A stretch of DNA of 11,847 nucleotides from Bacillota bacterium (GCA_021779235.1 JAJYBA010000035.1:1-11847); one strand, 5' to 3'; shown: positions 1 to 6,468, counted from the first letter of the stretch. The notes: generated by a model not told the origin, from the letters alone. Numbers and translations are program-made.

Positions 1-42
1 ATCATCATCAACTATTAATATTTTTCCAATAGTTCCTTCCAT
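1..42 (-). CDS. Response regulator, N-terminal fragment (cut by window edge)
   Basis: Reading leftward from the ATG at 42-40 gives MEGTIGKILIVDDD, which then runs off the window. A beta strand of the type (K)ILIVDD followed by acidic residues is the hallmark start of a CheY-like receiver domain; the paired Asp residues normally help bind Mg2+ beside the phospho-acceptor Asp. A second in-frame ATG lies at 48-46, but the GGAGG at 54-50 would be one base from it and seven bases from the ATG at 42, so the latter is the better start. The output domain is not visible, so the target and type of regulator cannot be named. It is separated from prs by a terminator, so it should have its own promoter within 43-414. 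Confidence 0.6.
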   Translation of the reverse strand, partial: MEGTIGKILIVDDD

Positions 43-106
43 ATCCATACCTCCAAATTAATTTATTTAATATAAATTATTAGTCCTATGATTAATTTAT
101 CATATT

Positions 107-161
107 TTACTAACAACTTACTAAGTTTTTTTTAAATGTTACAAATTATTCACCGTTACAA
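107..161 (-). repeat. Two sets of short direct repeats upstream of the response regulator gene
   Basis: On the plus strand TTACTAA occurs at 107-113 and 118-124 (11-base period, about one helical turn). GTTACAA occurs at 138-144 and 155-161 (17-base period). Direct heptamer repeats spaced by one helical turn are the usual layout of binding sites for OmpR/PhoB-type response regulators. Their position 65-120 bases upstream of a response regulator start makes autoregulation a reasonable guess. The region is very AT-rich, so chance remains possible. Confidence 0.3.
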
Positions 162-181
162 GTTAATTTTAACGATATTTC

Positions 182-286
182 AGAAGCAAAGTCTCCCACT
201 TCTATAAGTTTAAGCTATATACTATAACAATGAGGACCCTTGAGTTATGGTCTAAATTTTCTTCTGGAGTCCTTAATATTATAGCT
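182..286. other. Partly structured stretch, possible IS200/IS605 right-end remnant
   Basis: Two nested helices can form: AGCTATA at 213-219 with TATAGCT at 280-286, and inside it AGGAC at 233-237 with GTCCT at 269-273 plus a CC/GG continuation. Just to the left, 182-209 reads AGAAGC, then CTCCCACTTCTATAAGT. As I recall, right ends of IS200/IS605 TnpB elements often have a similar CCCACTTCTATAAGTGG hairpin overlapping the tnpB 3' end. In one frame, codons from 183 read E-A-K-S-P-T-S-I-S, resembling the EAPTSIS-like translation of that end. No tnpB body is present, so at most this is a scar. A structured non-coding RNA is the alternative; I did not recognise an Rfam family. Confidence 0.25.
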
Positions 287-414
287 CCGAAGGTGATTAT
301 TTAATATTCCATATACTTTCACTTATATATATTATAATCATTACTCTGTTATTATATAAATAGGATTTAAAAATTTAACATATGGATGGCATACATAATA
401 ATCTGATATTATAT

Positions 415-461
415 AAAAAAATAGCAACACCCCCTTATAAAATAAAGGAGTATTACTATTT
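415..461 (-). terminator. Intrinsic terminator of prs
   Basis: Read on the minus strand, AAATAGTAATACTCCTT (461-445) pairs with AAGGGGGTGTTGCTATTT after an 8-base AT loop. The stem has about 17 pairs with one bulged G and a few G-U pairs, and is followed by a run of seven T. It lies about 70 bases after the prs stop and closes the prs transcript. Confidence 0.85.
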
Positions 462-531
462 CTATATATCTATTTATAAATTAATTCATCACTTGTGCAG
501 TTGTTCATCATCTTAATGTTGTAATATTAAC

Positions 532-1491
532 TTATTCCTCGAATAATTTGCTTACAGAAACGTCCTCGTATATTCTCTTTATAGCCTCAGCCAAAATTGG
601 TGCAACAGATAATTTAGTGAATTTTTCACATTGTTTATCCTCTGGCAAATCAATGGTATTTAATATTATTAATTCTTTTATTACTGAATCATTGATTCTT
701 TGAATAGCTGGTCCAGATAGTACCCCATGACTACAGCAAGCATAAACATCTTTTGCTCCGAGTTTTACTAAAGCATTAGCTCCGTTAGTTATAGTTCCAG
801 CAGTGTCTATCATATCATCCATCATGATACAAGTTTTCCCTTTAATATCACCTATAACATTCATAATTTCTGCAACATTAGCCTTTGGTCTTCTCTTATC
901 GATTATAGCTATTGGTGCATGTAACTTATCTGCAAATTTTCTAGATCTAGCAACACTTCCAAGATCCGGTGCCACTACAACTACATCATCCCTATCCCTA
1001 AATCCATTTTGAATGAAGTATTTTGCAAGTATAGGCGTGCCCATTAAATTATCAACAGGAATATTGAAATATCCTTGTATTTGAGCTGCATGTAAGTCCA
1101 TAGTAAGTACTCTATCTGCCCCTGCAGTTGTTATAATATCCGCTACAAGTTTAGCTGTGATTGGATCTCTAGCTTTCGCTTTTCTATCCTGTCTTGCATA
1201 TCCATAGTAAGGTATAACAGCAGTTATTCTTCCTGCTGAAGCTCTCTTAAAGGCATCAATCATAATAAGCAATTCCATTAAATTGTCATTTACTGGAGCA
1301 TTAGTTGATTGTACAACAAATACATCTGCTCCCCTAACAGTTTCATGGATATTAACAGATATTTCTCCATCACTAAAAGTTCCTACTTCTGAAGCTCCAA
1401 TTGGTAGTCCTAGTATGTCAGCAATATCTGCAGCTAATTTCGGATTTGAGTTACCTGTAAAAATTTTAATATTCTTGCCATGGTTTATCAT
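532..1491 (-). CDS. prs: Ribose-phosphate pyrophosphokinase (PRPP synthetase)
   Basis: Prs makes 5-phosphoribosyl 1-pyrophosphate from ribose 5-phosphate and ATP in the cytosol, feeding purine, pyrimidine, NAD, histidine and tryptophan synthesis. The 319-residue product has the normal length for class I bacterial enzymes. Visible signatures are PYYGYARQDRK (residues 94-104, ATP-binding region), MDLHAAQIQG (131-140, with the active-site His133), the KRRPKAN catalytic flexible loop (199-205) and the PRPP-binding loop DDMIDTAGT (225-233). The ATG at 1491 has AGGA six bases upstream, a modest ribosome site. No terminator separates it from glmU, 182 bases upstream, so the two are probably co-transcribed, and a hairpin terminator follows. 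Its proximity to purR is metabolically sensible, since PRPP is the inducer sensed by PurR in Bacillus. Confidence 0.98.
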   Translation of the reverse strand: MINHGKNIKIFTGNSNPKLAADIADILGLPIGASEVGTFSDGEISVNIHETVRGADVFVVQSTNAPVNDNLMELLIMIDAFKRASAGRITAVIPYYGYARQDRKAKARDPITAKLVADIITTAGADRVLTMDLHAAQIQGYFNIPVDNLMGTPILAKYFIQNGFRDRDDVVVVAPDLGSVARSRKFADKLHAPIAIIDKRRPKANVAEIMNVIGDIKGKTCIMMDDMIDTAGTITNGANALVKLGAKDVYACCSHGVLSGPAIQRINDSVIKELIILNTIDLPEDKQCEKFTKLSVAPILAEAIKRIYEDVSVSKLFEE

Positions 1492-1552
1492 CTGTAGTCC
1501 TGATTCTCAAAATCTTAACAAATCATATTTTAATATAATTTATATAAATTTT

Positions 1553-1625
1553 CATTCTATCCACTAAATAGAATGGTAGTAGTTTTTATATACATTCCAC
1601 TACAAAAATCAGTTTTGCACCTCCC
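1553..1625 (-). promoter_or_regulatory. prs leader with hairpin and an orphan ribosome site
   Basis: In the glmU-prs gap the minus strand has a strong GGGAGGTG (1625-1618) about 50 bases after the glmU stop and 127 bases before the prs start. The only frame it could serve is a CTG-initiated run of eight codons ending in TAA, so it is either a very short leader ORF or a relic. Downstream, CATTCTAT at 1553-1560 and ATAGAATG at 1568-1575 form an 8-bp hairpin with a 7-base loop and no T tract, so it is not a terminator. I see no convincing promoter here. Confidence 0.35.
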
Positions 1626-1673
1626 TTTATAATTTACTTATCGAAATGTCGTTAACTATTATGCTTTATTACC

Positions 1674-3044
1674 TTATTTGTTAAGTCCTTTTTTCACTAC
1701 CCACTTCTCAATGTTTACCTGTCTTGCCCTAGCTATTGCCAGCGCATTTTTAGGCACCTCATTTGTAATTGTAGAACCAGCAGCAATGTATGCATTATCA
1801 TTAACTTTTACAGGTGCTACTAGGTTAGTATTGCAGCCTATAAAAGTATTATTGCCTATTATAGTTTTGTATTTTGATTTTCCATCATAATTTACAACCA
1901 CAGTTCCGCAGCCAAAATTACATCCACTTCCAACTTCAGCATCACCTATATAAGTAAGATGAGACACCTTCGTATTATCTCCAATAGTTGATTTTTTAAT
2001 TTCAACAAAATCTCCTATTCTAGCATGCTTACCTATATTGCTCTCTGGTCTAATGTATGCAAAAGGTCCCACCGTAGTTTCTTCCCCTATTTGGCTTTCA
2101 ATTACTACAGAACTTTGAACTGAAACTCCATTTTGAAGAATACTATCTGCAATTCTATTATTCGGATAAAGAACACAATTTTCTTTAATAATAGTCTTGC
2201 CTTGAAGTACATTCCCTGGATATATAATAGTATCTTTCCCTATCATAACTTCAGAATCAATGTAGGTGCTATTCGGGTCCATGATTGTAACTCCATTTTC
2301 CATATGTTTTCTATTTATTCTTTTTCTCATAATTAGTTCTGCATCTGCCAGCTCTACTTTAGAATTAACCGCAGTAATTTCTTCAACTGGTACGTCAAAA
2401 GCTCCAACCTTAAATCCTTGCTTCTTCAATATACCAATAACATCCGTTAGATAGTATTCCTTTTGAGCATTATTATTATTTAATCTATCTAAGCTATTAA
2501 GCAGTTCTTCTATATTAAAGCAATACATTCCTGAATTTATCTCATTAACTAATACTTCTTCTTTAGTACAGTCTTTAAACTCAACTATTTTTTCAACTTC
2601 ACCATTTTCATCCCTAATTATTCTGCCATACTTTGCAGGGTCATCCATCCTTGAAGTTAATATAGTAGCTTTAAAATCCCCTTTTTCATGGTAGTTTATT
2701 AGTTCCCTAACAGTACTTTCAGTAATTAGTGGACCATCTCCAACAAATATTGCTACTGTACCTTCATTACCACATAAGAATTCTTTAGCACACATTACTG
2801 CGTGTCCTGTACCTAACTGCTCTTCTTGAACAGAATAATTAATTTTTCTACTCTCTGTTCCTTTTTTAACTTCCTCTGCCCCTCTTCCAATTACAACATC
2901 AACCATTTCAATATCAGCACTTCTCATAGTGTCAATAACATGATTTATCATTTCTTTACCACAAACCTTATGCAGAACCTTTGGAGTATTAGAGTTCATT
3001 CTTTTTCCTTCACCAGCAGCTAATATTATAGCGCATTTATACAA
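1674..3044 (-). CDS. glmU: Bifunctional UDP-N-acetylglucosamine pyrophosphorylase / glucosamine-1-phosphate N-acetyltransferase
   Basis: GlmU acetylates glucosamine 1-phosphate and then couples it to UTP, giving UDP-GlcNAc for peptidoglycan and other cell-envelope polymers. I choose the TTG at 3044 because AGAGGTG lies six bases upstream and the product is then 456 residues, matching family length. An ATG 14 codons further up (3086) would add a non-conserved tail and put the ribosome site inside the gene. With the TTG start, the nucleotidyltransferase domain shows LAAGEGKRM (8-16), K22, QLGTGHA (76-82) and GDG (102-104). The C-terminal half has left-handed beta-helix hexapeptide repeats with the likely catalytic His362 in SHLTYIGDAEVG, then NYDGKSKYKT. 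It has its own promoter at 3124-3152 and probably leads into prs. Confidence 0.97.
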   Translation of the reverse strand: MYKCAIILAAGEGKRMNSNTPKVLHKVCGKEMINHVIDTMRSADIEMVDVVIGRGAEEVKKGTESRKINYSVQEEQLGTGHAVMCAKEFLCGNEGTVAIFVGDGPLITESTVRELINYHEKGDFKATILTSRMDDPAKYGRIIRDENGEVEKIVEFKDCTKEEVLVNEINSGMYCFNIEELLNSLDRLNNNNAQKEYYLTDVIGILKKQGFKVGAFDVPVEEITAVNSKVELADAELIMRKRINRKHMENGVTIMDPNSTYIDSEVMIGKDTIIYPGNVLQGKTIIKENCVLYPNNRIADSILQNGVSVQSSVVIESQIGEETTVGPFAYIRPESNIGKHARIGDFVEIKKSTIGDNTKVSHLTYIGDAEVGSGCNFGCGTVVVNYDGKSKYKTIIGNNTFIGCNTNLVAPVKVNDNAYIAAGSTITNEVPKNALAIARARQVNIEKWVVKKGLNK

Positions 3045-3123
3045 ATTAAACACCTCTTTATACAATAATTCGACATATTCACACATTATTTGTTATATTT
3101 TCTTCAATTAAAATACCTCTTAT

Positions 3124-3152
3124 ATTATATTTTATATAACATTTAATTGCAA
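3124..3152 (-). promoter_or_regulatory. Sigma-A-type promoter for glmU(-prs)
   Basis: On the minus strand TTGCAA (3152-3147) and a perfect TATAAT (3129-3124) are separated by exactly 17 bases. Transcription would start near 3117, giving a leader of roughly 73 bases before the glmU TTG. It sits just downstream of the spoVG terminator, so glmU need not depend on the purR-spoVG transcript. Confidence 0.75.
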
Positions 3153-3185
3153 CCAGCCTTGAGCCTTTTTAAATATTTTTCTCTC

Positions 3186-3215
3186 AAAAAAATAAAAAGG
3201 GGTTTCCCCCCTTTT
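3186..3215 (-). terminator. Intrinsic terminator of spoVG
   Basis: On the minus strand AAAAGGGG (3215-3208), the loop GGAAA, and CCCCTTTT (3202-3195) form a perfect 8-bp stem followed by TATTTTTTT. The stem begins inside the spoVG stop codon, so the gene and terminator overlap by two bases. Confidence 0.9.
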
Positions 3216-3507
3216 ATACTTCTAAATTTTCTACTACTGCTACTGGCTCTTCATTTTTTACTTTTTCATACTCATCCAAGATAGCTGTTTGAATCTTCTC
3301 TCTTGTCCCAGTATTTATTGGGTGTGCTATGTCCTTAAATTCTCCATCTGGAGTTTTTCTACTTGGCATAGCAATAAAAAGTCCACTTTGTCCTTCTATA
3401 ACTTTAATATCATGAACAACAAATTCATTATCAAAAGTTATTGATACAATAGCTTTCATTTTACCCTCTGTAGCTATTTTTCTAATTCTAACGTCTGTAA
3501 TTTCCAT
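3214..3507 (-). CDS. spoVG: Nucleic-acid-binding regulator SpoVG
   Basis: The 97-residue product starts MEITDVRIRKIATEGKMKA and carries the central VHDIKVIEGQSGLFIAMPSR block and the HPIN motif typical of SpoVG. B. subtilis SpoVG is also 97 residues. In Firmicutes SpoVG is a small DNA/RNA-binding protein affecting septation, sporulation and virulence or capsule genes. The start is ATG 3507 because GGAGGTG at 3520-3514 lies six bases upstream; the open frame extends to a TTG at 3522, but that codon overlaps the ribosome site itself. The C-terminal 15-20 residues are acidic and variable, as is usual. A sigma-H-like promoter precedes it and a terminator follows directly. Confidence 0.97.
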   Translation of the reverse strand: MEITDVRIRKIATEGKMKAIVSITFDNEFVVHDIKVIEGQSGLFIAMPSRKTPDGEFKDIAHPINTGTREKIQTAILDEYEKVKNEEPVAVVENLEV

Positions 3508-3540
3508 ACACTCCACCTCCAAGCTGCGTTATAATTATAC

Positions 3541-3569
3541 TATTTCTCTATAACTTGGGTTTTTCCTTC
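3541..3569 (-). promoter_or_regulatory. Candidate sigma-H-type promoter of spoVG
   Basis: On the minus strand GAAGGAAAA (3569-3561) fits the sigma-H -35 consensus RNAGGAWWW. AGAGAAATA (3549-3541), 11 bases downstream, fits the -10 consensus RNNGAATWW with one mismatch (GAAAT for GAATW). spoVG is a classic sigma-H target in B. subtilis, which favours this reading. A TATAAT also occurs just downstream, but has no -35 at a proper distance. Confidence 0.45.
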
Positions 3570-3603
3570 TTAATTTGTAAAAAAATATTAAATTTTTTGA
3601 ATA

Positions 3604-4425
3604 TTACGCCTTTTCGAAGATTTTTGATGGAGTTAATTCGGATTTACCTTCCTCACTTATTCCTTTGAACTGAATAATTGATATATATTCATCTATTAAT
3701 TTATGCCCACTTTCAACATTATCAATGAGAACTCCAATACCTAGAAGTTCACTTTCAAATTCTTTAAGCAAATCAATTATGCCTCTTGCAGTGCCTCCAG
3801 CTTTCATAAAGTCATCTATGAAAATACATTTGCTTCCTTTTTTTATGGACTTTCTTGAAAGTGACATAGTTTGAATTCTGTTACTAGAACCAGATACGTA
3901 GTTAATACTTACAGTACTGCCTTCAGTAACCTTAGGGTCACGCCTTACTATAACTAATTGAACTCCCAGCATTTTTGCCACTTCATAAGCCAGAGGTATT
4001 CCTTTAGTCTCTACGGTTACTACATAATCTATATGTAATTCACTAAAAGCAGATGCAAGGATCACTCCTGCCTTATGCACTATTTCTGGATTATACATGA
4101 TATCAGTCATATATATAAAATTTCCTGGTATTATCCTATCCTTCTGTCTTAAAATTTCACATAGCTCATCTGCAAATATTCTACTTTCCATCTTTGATAT
4201 CCCACAAACATATCTTACTCCACCAGCTGCACCTGCAACAGTTTCCACTCTTCCCATAGATAGCTCACTCAAAGTTTCGCGAACAATAACAATATCCTCG
4301 CTAATTGTGGATTTAGCCGCGTTAAACAATTCTGTAAAATTATTTAAGTTAATTATCTTATTAGGATTTTCTGTTAATATTTTTGTAATACCTGTAACTC
4401 TTTGATTTCTACTATATTTATTCAT
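3604..4425 (-). CDS. purR: Purine operon regulator PurR (Gram-positive type)
   Basis: This PurR is unrelated to the LacI-family PurR of E. coli. It joins an N-terminal winged-helix DNA-binding domain (about residues 1-75, including NKYSRNQR and the KSTISEDI recognition region at 39-46) to a phosphoribosyltransferase-fold domain that senses PRPP. The PRPP-binding motif IDDFMKAGGTA is clear at 203-213. At 273 residues it is close to the B. subtilis protein (285). The known role is binding inverted PurBoxes to repress purine genes when PRPP is low. GGGTGAT five bases upstream of the ATG is the ribosome site. It is divergent from murC and upstream of spoVG. A candidate operator (4449-4489) and promoter lie directly upstream, so autoregulation is likely. 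Confidence 0.95.
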   Translation of the reverse strand: MNKYSRNQRVTGITKILTENPNKIINLNNFTELFNAAKSTISEDIVIVRETLSELSMGRVETVAGAAGGVRYVCGISKMESRIFADELCEILRQKDRIIPGNFIYMTDIMYNPEIVHKAGVILASAFSELHIDYVVTVETKGIPLAYEVAKMLGVQLVIVRRDPKVTEGSTVSINYVSGSSNRIQTMSLSRKSIKKGSKCIFIDDFMKAGGTARGIIDLLKEFESELLGIGVLIDNVESGHKLIDEYISIIQFKGISEEGKSELTPSKIFEKA

Positions 4426-4448
4426 AATATATCACCCATATCTTTATT

Positions 4449-4489
4449 TTACGAATTTTACGCAGTAAAAATTTTACTATCATTCGTAA
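4449..4489. promoter_or_regulatory. Candidate PurR operator (inverted PurBox-like pair) in front of purR
   Basis: TTACGAAT at 4449-4456 and ATTCGTAA at 4482-4489 are a perfect 8-bp inverted repeat carrying the CGAA core of Bacillus PurBoxes (AWWWCCGAACWWT). CGAA and TTCG are 27 bases apart; the Bacillus arrangement corresponds to about 24-25. Between the arms are two further perfect inverted repeats, TTTTAC-GCA-GTAAAA (4456-4470) and GTAAAAATTTTAC (4465-4477). The block starts about five bases after the purR -10 hexamer and ends before the ribosome site. Confidence 0.5.
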
Positions 4490-4493
4490 TTTA

Positions 4494-4522
4494 ATTGTAA
4501 ATCTTTTTTATCTTTATTACAA
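4494..4522 (-). promoter_or_regulatory. Candidate purR promoter
   Basis: On the minus strand TTGTAA (4522-4517) and TACAAT (4499-4494) are separated by 17 bases. The predicted start near 4487 falls inside the right arm of the PurBox-like inverted repeat, consistent with repression by promoter occlusion or road-block. Confidence 0.5.
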
Positions 4523-4694
4523 TGCTTATCTAACTAAATTAAAAACATCTATTTTATTAACGGTTTTTAGGCTTCATAATTTCGTATAATATAAAATATT
4601 GTTCTCTATATGTATTGTTTTTGTGTGATTTTGTATATAATTAAGAAGATGCCTTATATATACTGCTCACGTTCATATTTTTTCATAATAATAA

Positions 4695-4772
4695 AATAAA
4701 TTCCGCGGCAGTTTATACTTTTCACGGATAGATATTTTATTAAAATGGAATTTATTCCCGCGTAATGTATAC
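4695..4772. repeat. Inverted and direct repeats upstream of murC
   Basis: AATAAATTCC (4695-4704) and GGAATTTATT (4747-4756) are a perfect 10-bp inverted repeat with a 42-base loop. ATTTTATTAAAAT (4734-4746) is a perfect palindrome abutting the right arm. In addition 4700-4718 and 4754-4772 are imperfect direct repeats (13 of 19 positions), sharing ATTCC at the left end, a CGCG-containing middle and TATAC at the right end. The GC-rich CCGCGG and CCCGCG cores stand out in this AT-rich gap. They lie 10-90 bases upstream of the likely murC -10, in a position suited to regulator binding. Confidence 0.45.
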
Positions 4773-4782
4773 ACTAATTTGT

Positions 4783-4809
4783 TATAATCAATACTAATGC
4801 AATTTGCAT
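4783..4809 (+). promoter_or_regulatory. murC: Probable murC -10 element and start-site palindrome
   Basis: A perfect TATAAT occurs at 4783-4788, but the hexamer 17 bases upstream (GCGTAA) is a poor -35, so an activator or alternative sigma factor may be needed. Immediately downstream ATGCAA-T-TTGCAT (4797-4809) is a perfect palindrome centred near the expected transcription start, suggesting an operator. The rest of the 423-base divergent gap (about 4523-4694) is AT-rich, and I see nothing specific in it. Confidence 0.35.
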
Positions 4810-4848
4810 ATACTAAATAAGCGCAATCATTTTTAAGGAGTTGATATA

Positions 4849-6228
4849 ATGTCTTTTGATTTTATAAGAGATAAAAACAAAAAAATTCATTTTATAGGAA
4901 TTGGCGGTATAAGCATGAGCGGCCTTGCTGAGATACTTATAAAAAATAGTTATAAGGTTTCTGGGTCTGATATGCAATTATCACATATAACAAACAAACT
5001 TAAAGAAAAAGGTGTCGAAATTTATATAGGCCATAATGGCGATAACATAAAGGATGCAGATTTAGTTGTTTATACTGCCGCTATTTCTACTGAGAATCCT
5101 GAATACATTAAAGCTAAGGAGCTAAATATCCCTTTAATGGACAGGGCTGAGTTTTTAGGTCAAATTATGAAAGGTCATAAGTATAATGTTGCTGTATCAG
5201 GTACACACGGTAAAACCACCACAACTTCGATGATTTGTCACATTGTTTTAAAAGAAGATGTAGACCCTACCATATTAGTGGGTGGTGAGTTAGATGTTAT
5301 CGGAGGCAATGTTTTAGCTGGAAATAGTGACTATTTTATTACAGAAGCCTGCGAGTATAAAGCTTCCTTCTTAAAGTTCTTTCCCTATATAGGAACAATA
5401 TTAAATATAGATGCAGATCATCTAGATTACTATAAAGACATAAACCACATTAAAGATACCTTCATAAAATTTATTAATATTATCCCCAAAGGAGGCTACT
5501 TAATTGCAAATGTAGAAGATGAAAATGTTAAAACTATCCTTAGTAACTACAATTATGACTGTAATATAGTTACCTATGGTCTAAATGAAGGAATGCTTCA
5601 AGCTAAAAATATTAGCTATAATGAATCAGGCTGTGCTACCTTTGATGTTTATAAAGAAGGTCACATGCTATTTCAAATAAATCTTAATGTACCAGGAAAG
5701 CATAATGTCCTAAATGCTCTTGCAAGTATAGGTACTGCTCTAAGCCTTAATTTTTCTGAAAGCTCAATTATTTCCGGTCTTTCTAGTTTTAGAGGTACTC
5801 ATAGAAGATTTGAGGTAAAAGGAACTAAAGATGGTGTAACTGTTATTGACGATTATGCTCATCATCCTACAGAAATTAAAGCAACTTTAAGTGCTGCAAA
5901 AAATTATCCACACAATAAAATTTATTGTGTGTTTCAACCTCATACCTACACAAGAACCTTAAGCTTATTTGAAGATTTTTCAGACTCTTTTTATGGTGTA
6001 GACAGCTTGATTCTAGCAGATATTTATGCTGCTAGAGAAAAAGATACTGGAGTAGTAAGTTCCACTATGCTTGGGGATAGAATAAGAGAGAAAAATGTAA
6101 ATTGCTTAAACCTTCATAGCTTCAATGAAATTGTTGATTATTTTAAAAGTAACTTAAAAGAAGGAGATATCCTTCTTACAATGGGTGCAGGAGATGTATT
6201 TAAAATAGGAGAAATGTATTTAAAATAA
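4849..6228 (+). CDS. murC: UDP-N-acetylmuramate--L-alanine ligase
   Basis: MurC is the cytosolic ATP-dependent ligase that adds L-Ala to UDP-MurNAc, the first amino acid of the peptidoglycan stem peptide. The 459-residue protein has family length and shows the N-terminal Rossmann motif HFIGIGGISMSG (14-25), the ATP P-loop GTHGKTTTT (118-126), EACEY (166-170), DADHLDYY (188-195), HNVLNALA (285-292), GTHRRFE (316-322), DDYAHHP (334-340) and QPHTYTRT (363-370). GTHRR and DYAHHPTE are diagnostic of MurC over MurD, MurE and MurF. AAGGAG sits eight bases before the ATG. It is divergent from purR, and no terminator lies directly after it, so its transcript probably continues to the hairpin at 6512-6541, passing through the 41-codon ORF. 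Confidence 0.98.
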   Translation: MSFDFIRDKNKKIHFIGIGGISMSGLAEILIKNSYKVSGSDMQLSHITNKLKEKGVEIYIGHNGDNIKDADLVVYTAAISTENPEYIKAKELNIPLMDRAEFLGQIMKGHKYNVAVSGTHGKTTTTSMICHIVLKEDVDPTILVGGELDVIGGNVLAGNSDYFITEACEYKASFLKFFPYIGTILNIDADHLDYYKDINHIKDTFIKFINIIPKGGYLIANVEDENVKTILSNYNYDCNIVTYGLNEGMLQAKNISYNESGCATFDVYKEGHMLFQINLNVPGKHNVLNALASIGTALSLNFSESSIISGLSSFRGTHRRFEVKGTKDGVTVIDDYAHHPTEIKATLSAAKNYPHNKIYCVFQPHTYTRTLSLFEDFSDSFYGVDSLILADIYAAREKDTGVVSSTMLGDRIREKNVNCLNLHSFNEIVDYFKSNLKEGDILLTMGAGDVFKIGEMYLK

Positions 6229-6254
6229 TTTTTAAATATTTTCCAAATTAACTA

Positions 6255-6283
6255 TTGACATTGATTGTCAAATAAAGTATTCT
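6255..6283 (+). promoter_or_regulatory. Strong -35 promoter overlapped by an inverted-repeat operator
   Basis: Twenty-six bases after the murC stop, a consensus TTGACA (6255-6260) is followed after 17 bases by TATTCT (6278-6283). The start would be near 6290, about 53 bases before the 41-codon ORF. TTGACA (6255-6260) and TGTCAA (6266-6271) also form a perfect 6-bp inverted repeat with a 5-base spacer, covering the -35 and part of the spacer, where a repressor would block polymerase. I do not recognise the regulator; the motif does not match FNR, CcpA, TnrA, Rex or Fur boxes as I know them. Confidence 0.6.
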
Positions 6284-6342
6284 TAAAAAGGAATCATTTG
6301 AAAGAAATGTTAATGATTTTACAATTTGAAAAGGAGGTAGTA

Positions 6343-6468
6343 ATGATGTTCAATAAAGAAATATGTATTAATGCTAACGTTGCATTTAATTTAGTTACAT
6401 CCAATAGTATTTTTATGTCTAAAACTTTATATGATAGTCCTACCTTAATGGAAATTATCTTTTCATAA
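6343..6468 (+). CDS. Small ORF, 41 codons, candidate leader peptide
   Basis: A near-perfect AAGGAGG (6331-6337) lies five bases before ATG 6343 and eight before a second in-frame ATG (6346). The frame is open further upstream to a TTG at 6265, but that codon lies inside the promoter. The peptide begins MMFNKEICINANVAFN, continues through SNSIFMSKTLYDSPTL and ends EIIFS; it has no signal peptide, transmembrane segment or known domain that I recognise. A good promoter precedes it and three hairpins follow. The codons for Tyr-Asp-Ser-Pro (6432-6440) can pair with the left arm and loop of the first terminator, which suggests a leader ORF used in attenuation. A short peptide product with its own function is possible. 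Translation is well supported; function is inferred. Confidence 0.6.
   Translation: MMFNKEICINANVAFNLVTSNSIFMSKTLYDSPTLMEIIFS

Larger units (their letters stand above)
43..531. other. Intergenic region between prs and the response regulator gene
   Basis: This stretch has no convincing gene. From right to left (the direction of flanking transcription) it holds the prs terminator (415-461), an AT-rich spacer, a partly structured stretch with an insertion-sequence-like motif (182-286), and two sets of short direct repeats (107-161) next to the response regulator. I could not find a confident sigma-A promoter for the regulator: TATGAT- and TATAAT-like hexamers occur on the minus strand but lack good -35 partners. 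Short frames of about 25 codons exist on both strands through 224-310 but have no ribosome site. Confidence 0.6.

Noticed and set aside
115..133. Small AACTT-ACT-AAGTT hairpin followed by T run, as a plus-strand terminator
   Set aside because: The stem is only five AT-rich pairs and no plus-strand gene leads into it.
224..310. Short frames of about 25 codons on both strands
   Set aside because: Neither has a ribosome site, and the region is better described by its inverted repeats.
1626..1660. CGAT/TCG-containing stretch as a PurBox before prs
   Set aside because: It does not fit the CGAA-core consensus or a paired arrangement.
3045..3086. ATG start giving GlmU a 14-residue N-terminal extension
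   Set aside because: The extension is not family-like and would bury the AGAGGTG ribosome site; the TTG at 3044 gives the standard 456-residue protein.
3508..3522. TTG start giving SpoVG five extra residues
   Set aside because: The codon overlaps the GGAGGTG ribosome site, and the ATG at 3507 gives the canonical 97-residue protein.
4801..4815. CATATACTA as a sigma-K or sigma-E -10 element for murC
   Set aside because: It fits the -10 consensus loosely, but no -35 element stands at the right distance and a TATAAT is closer to expectation.
6265..6342. Longer form of the 41-codon ORF starting at TTG 6265
   Set aside because: That start is inside the promoter spacer and lacks a ribosome site, whereas AAGGAGG fits ATG 6343/6346.
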